Assembly: GCF_014170335.1 (NCBI RefSeq)
Contig: NZ_LZZS01000036.1
Location: 62,001 to 126,000 of the forward strand
DNA from: Achromobacter sp. UMC46
GTDB taxonomy: Bacteria; Pseudomonadota; Gammaproteobacteria; Burkholderiales; Burkholderiaceae_B
Direction of reading: 5' to 3'
DNA length: 64,000 bases
Every line of letters begins with the position of its first letter. Position 1 is the stretch's first letter. Of this stretch, positions 60,715-64,000 are shown piece after piece. Under the pieces are notes generated by a model. It worked only from the letters and a program-made list of their open reading frames with translations, was not told where the DNA came from and searched no databases. The position numbers and the translations under genes are program-made.

Positions 60715-62403
60715 ATGTCTTCCCTGAAGGTCAAACAGATTCACAGCAAGCTGAGCGCGATGTTCGCCCAGCATCTCGACCAGACAGACCTCTCGTCGAA
60801 AGACCCTGAGCGCGAACAGAAAGTCCTGACGCGCTGCCTTACAGCGTTCGCGCTCTATCTGCAGACGGGATGCACAGAGAAGGAAGCCGCCGAAGCTGTA
60901 TGGGATGGGGCGGACGACAATGGAATCGACGGCGTGCTCTTCGACACCACAGAATCGCGCGTCGTGATTGTCCAGTCGAAGTTCATCAACAAGGGGAGCG
61001 GCGAACCGGATGCCGCCGATGTTGGGACCTTTATCAAGGGAGTAAAGGACATTATCGAGCAGAATGTCGACAATTTTCACCCTCGATTGCATGCCCGGAT
61101 CGGCGACATCTCTGCGCGGCTGAGCACCCCCGGCACGTCTGTGCATATCGTCCTTGTGACTACAGGCGCGTCGCAGCTGGCAAAACACGGCTTGAGCCAT
61201 ATCACGTCGCTTCTAGAGTCCCTCAATGGCGAGGATCCCGACCCGATCGCGGACTACGAGATAATGGGGCTAAATGAAGTATATAGCGGCCTCGCTCACG
61301 ACCCCTATAAGGGCAATCTCAATTTGGACGCGACGGTGCTGGAGTGGTCATATGTCGCCGCCCCGCATGGCGCATACTTCGGCATGATCGACGGCCTGCA
61401 ATTAAAGGAGTGGTGGAAAGCTCATGGCAAGGGATTGCTAGCCGCTAACATCCGGCATTCGCTCGGACAAACCGAGGTCAATAACCAGATTCGTGCGACG
61501 GCCATCGCTGCGCCCGAAAAGTTCTGGTACTACAACAACGGTATCACCCTGATCGCCGATGAGAAGTTGAAAGCCCCGCTCGGGGCCGCATCCAAGGCGT
61601 CGGGCAACTTCCGCTTCAAGAATGCGTCGCTAGTGAATGGTGCTCAGACTGTCAGTTCGCTGGCGAAGGTCGAGGACGACGAGAAGCTCGGCCGCGTCCG
61701 GGTGCCGTTTCGAGTTATTTTGCTCAGTGACACCCCCGCCGGATTCGGGCAGGAAGTGACCAGGACCAACAATCTGCAAAACCGCATTGAGCCGCGGGAC
61801 TTCGTCGCGCAGGACCCAGAACAATCCCGACTTCGCATGGAAATGGCGATTGAGGACGTGGACTATCAGTTCGTTCGCTCGGAGGAAGCCCTTGCCGCTA
61901 CTGCGCCCAACTCGTGTGAGCTGATCGAGGTCACGACAGCGTTGGCTTGCGCGTCGGGTGATGCCAATCTCGCCGTGCAGGTGAAGACCGGGTTCAGCCG
62001 CATTTTCGCCGACCTTTCCAAAGCGCCGTATAAGGCCCTCTTCAACCCTGCCGTGACCGGTGCAAAAGCTTTCAACGCCTGCGTTGTGCAGCGGCAAATC
62101 GACGCATGGATTGAAAAGAAAAAGAAGGGCTTAGCGAAGAAGAGCGGGCCCGCGCTTGGGGTGCTCGTGCACGGGAACCGCATTCTGGCTGCCGCCGTTT
62201 TCCGGGGCATTGATTCGGCCGCATTGGCCCAACCGATCAGTGCATTCGGCTCGGTATTGCCGACTTTGGCCGTCGAGGAAAAATGCGATAGCGCCTACGG
62301 CAAGATGCTACTGGCGATCGAGGCGCACTATGCCAACAAGTTTTTGGCTGTACTGTTTAAGAACCCGTCGGTTAGCAAGCACGTCTACGAAATGGCCGCG
62401 TAG
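60715..62403 (+). CDS. AIPR family abortive-infection phage-resistance protein
   Basis: 562 residues. The N-terminal part has the nuclease-like pattern DDNGIDGVLFD followed by VVIVQSKF, resembling a PD-(D/E)xK core with QxK. The C-terminal AIPR domain has its hallmark motifs FWYYNNGITLIADE, VNGAQTVSSL and RTNNLQNRIEPRDFVAQDPE. Such proteins give abortive infection against phage, alone or with restriction-modification genes; no partner is adjacent here. It lies in the accessory region right of the Fic module. Confidence 0.9.
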   Translation: MSSLKVKQIHSKLSAMFAQHLDQTDLSSKDPEREQKVLTRCLTAFALYLQTGCTEKEAAEAVWDGADDNGIDGVLFDTTESRVVIVQSKFINKGSGEPDAADVGTFIKGVKDIIEQNVDNFHPRLHARIGDISARLSTPGTSVHIVLVTTGASQLAKHGLSHITSLLESLNGEDPDPIADYEIMGLNEVYSGLAHDPYKGNLNLDATVLEWSYVAAPHGAYFGMIDGLQLKEWWKAHGKGLLAANIRHSLGQTEVNNQIRATAIAAPEKFWYYNNGITLIADEKLKAPLGAASKASGNFRFKNASLVNGAQTVSSLAKVEDDEKLGRVRVPFRVILLSDTPAGFGQEVTRTNNLQNRIEPRDFVAQDPEQSRLRMEMAIEDVDYQFVRSEEALAATAPNSCELIEVTTALACASGDANLAVQVKTGFSRIFADLSKAPYKALFNPAVTGAKAFNACVVQRQIDAWIEKKKKGLAKKSGPALGVLVHGNRILAAAVFRGIDSAALAQPISAFGSVLPTLAVEEKCDSAYGKMLLAIEAHYANKFLAVLFKNPSVSKHVYEMAA

Positions 62404-62652
62404 CACACGTGGGCCTGGCAGGATCACCTGACAGGTGGCAGGCGCGTCTGCCAGAGTAGTCGATGGCCACCTAGTCACTGCTATGGGGCTGGTATAGCTT
62501 CTTCGCCATTAACTTGAAAGCGGACGTGCGTGAAATTCTGCTGACAGTCCCGCTGAGCCGGACTCGGAAGTAGCCTAGCTGATGACCGCTCCTGGCCGAC
62601 TGTAGCCGGTCACGCTTGCCGTCGCGAAAGAGGGGAAGCATATCGGTCCAGA

Positions 62653-63717
62653 TCAAGAACCTAGAACAGCTTCGGCGCAACGGCGGCCAAGGAGGGGGGC
62701 AAGGATCACGCCGGGGTGTGCGACCAATGCAAATAAGCCCTCAATTCTTCCCACATGGCCGCATAGCGGTTTGCCGTCGGCCGTCATAGGACGCTGCGCA
62801 GCGGTTATGGAAAGCAGGGATGGCGACGCCCCGATTCCAAACAGGCGAGCAATTGCTTCTCCAGTTAGCTCGGCAAGGGCGGGAAGGCCGGCTTCGCCGC
62901 TTTCTGGATAATCGGCAGCAGAAACAAGGCCGCCTCCTAAGGATGGGCGCAGCTCCATTTCTTGCGCGCAAACTAGGTGACGAAGGCCAGCCACTTCAGG
63001 ACCGAATCGAAGCAATACTGCCGGCGTCTCATAGATCGGAATCTCCTCGCCGACCGTCAAGGCAATCGCGCGCGCGCCATAGCCATTGGCGAGCACGACA
63101 ATGTCGGCGGGTAGTTTCTTCCCCTCAACCACGACCCCCGTGATCCGGTTTCCTGCGGCTTCGATGGCTTCAACCGTTCCTTGGCGGACACTTGCCCCAG
63201 CGGCCTGCGCTCCTGCCAGCAGTTTGCGTGCAAATGCGGTGGGTTCCAATGCGAAGTCGTCGGGCGCCCAGGCGGCGAGTGATGGCGGATCTGAAATCAT
63301 CGGTTCCCTTTCGGCAATCTGAGACCGAGTAAGTCGCTCCATTCGTGTGCCGGCATCCCGATGCTCAGCAATCATTGCTGCCGTTTCGTCCTCCGTAGAC
63401 CGCCAGAGAATTGCGCCGCGCGCTGCGAGCGGCAACGGGCAGAGTTCGCGTTCGATACATGCGAACTCCTCCAGAGCCTTCAATCTTTCAGCGAATGCTG
63501 TAGGGCTGTCAGAGGGCGTGCTCGCGCTGGCACCGACCCAGCCGAAAGAGGAAGCGGTCGCACTGGTGAGGGAATTCGGGGCGCGTTCGATCAATGTGAC
63601 TGATGCGCCTGCTTTGGACAGATGCCAAGCGGCCGACGCGCCCATGATGCCGCCGCCGACCACGATGACCTTGCCTTTACTTATCACGACTGGATTGTGC
63701 TTGAGGAAAATGGGCAT
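62653..63717 (-). CDS. FAD-dependent amino-acid oxidoreductase (DAO family)
   Basis: 354 residues. The N-terminal dinucleotide motif VIVVGGGIMGASAAWHLSKA is followed by the acidic end of strand 2 (VTLIERA), and the substrate-domain segment GKPLCGHVGRIEGLF lies near the C-terminus. Relatives oxidise D-amino acids, glycine or sarcosine; the substrate here is unknown. The ATG at 63717 is preferred over a TTG ten codons upstream. The gene stands alone, convergent with the AIPR gene. Confidence 0.87.
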   Translation of the reverse strand: MPIFLKHNPVVISKGKVIVVGGGIMGASAAWHLSKAGASVTLIERAPNSLTSATASSFGWVGASASTPSDSPTAFAERLKALEEFACIERELCPLPLAARGAILWRSTEDETAAMIAEHRDAGTRMERLTRSQIAEREPMISDPPSLAAWAPDDFALEPTAFARKLLAGAQAAGASVRQGTVEAIEAAGNRITGVVVEGKKLPADIVVLANGYGARAIALTVGEEIPIYETPAVLLRFGPEVAGLRHLVCAQEMELRPSLGGGLVSAADYPESGEAGLPALAELTGEAIARLFGIGASPSLLSITAAQRPMTADGKPLCGHVGRIEGLFALVAHPGVILAPLLGRRCAEAVLGS

Positions 63718-63913
63718 GTGTTTGGCTGGGAAACTTGTTGACGGCAAGGGTGGGATTGCATTCCCCTTCGATCCATCGGACGCATCATAGTGTCGATTCG
63801 TTCAGATGATCCGAACCGAGACGAAGGACCGCTCCTGGCCGCTGGCAGACGTTCGTCAACCGCGTCTAGCTCACAGCCGTTGTAGGGTAGGGCAGGCGTA
63901 CTGGCATGGGGCC

Positions 63914-63974
63914 CTCGCGATGTGATGGTCCCAATCATCACCCAAGTCCAATGAACTTTCTGGGGAAGAATGCC
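63914..63974. repeat. Short repeat, right copy (diverged)
   Basis: It resembles 57384-57443 in the same orientation, about 6.5 kb away. Between them lie the LysR, MFS, AIPR and oxidoreductase genes. The rest of 63718-64000 has no recognised gene; it ends at the window edge, so the repeat may extend further. Confidence 0.55.
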
Positions 63975-64000
63975 ATGTTCCATGAACCAGTGCGGCCAAA

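Noticed and set aside
61438-61450. Fifth KorB-type site (TAGCCGCTAA core) inside the AIPR gene
   Set aside because: The outer bases do not match and it lies within coding sequence, so it is probably chance.
46796-64000. attR copy of the tRNA-Arg 3' end
   Set aside because: I looked for the last 20 bases of the tRNA gene by eye and did not find a second copy; an exact search is needed to be sure.

Overview
The window looks like a chromosomal segment of a GC-rich betaproteobacterium of the Alcaligenaceae, most likely Achromobacter or a close Bordetella relative. This is inferred from protein character and from gene content and order: a complete nine-gene atp operon, then a Fis-like regulator, hemE, priA and rep, followed by peptide-ABC and acyl-CoA gene clusters. 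No database search was possible.

Layout. 1-3.2 kb: a truncated M61 peptidase gene, an enoyl-CoA hydratase and an exported DUF1254/DUF1214 protein. 3.2-11.1 kb: atpIBEFHAGDC with its promoter region and terminator. 11.2-21.8 kb: housekeeping and metabolic genes (Fis-like regulator, hemE, priA, rep, an AraC regulator, threonine aldolase, a class II amidotransferase, an unknown protein). 21.8-24.6 kb: a long-form dapD, then about 1.7 kb of intergenic DNA with an IS110-type transposase remnant between inverted copies of a structured repeat. 24.6-36.1 kb: a leftward peptide-uptake operon (two substrate-binding proteins, DppBCDF-type transporter, M14 deacylase-like, alpha/beta hydrolase and M20 peptidase) with a LysR regulator. 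36.5-45.5 kb: a small protein gene, nnrD and two clusters of acyl-CoA metabolism genes around a TetR regulator. 45.6-46.8 kb: a membrane-bound dihaem cytochrome c and tRNA-Arg(CCG).

46.8-57.1 kb is a mobile element inserted next to the tRNA-Arg 3' end. It has a tyrosine integrase with an overlapping excisionase gene, a leftward operon encoding membrane proteins and a DUF1173 protein, and a divergent CI/Cro-like switch with 16-bp operators. It also has a ParA/KorB-like partition pair with palindromic KorB-type operators, an H-NS-like protein and a VbhA/Fic toxin-antitoxin pair. No conjugation genes are present, and no second copy of the tRNA end (attR) was found in the window. 57.6-64 kb carries further accessory genes: a LysR/MFS pair, an AIPR-family phage-resistance protein and an FAD oxidoreductase, bracketed by two diverged copies of one short sequence.

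Most notable are three things. First, two inverted intergenic elements whose paired arms differ in sequence but keep base pairing, which suggests a conserved structured RNA or DNA element. Second, the KorB-type operators and CI/Cro-like control of the integrated element. Third, the translationally coupled membrane protein - DUF1173 - membrane protein module.
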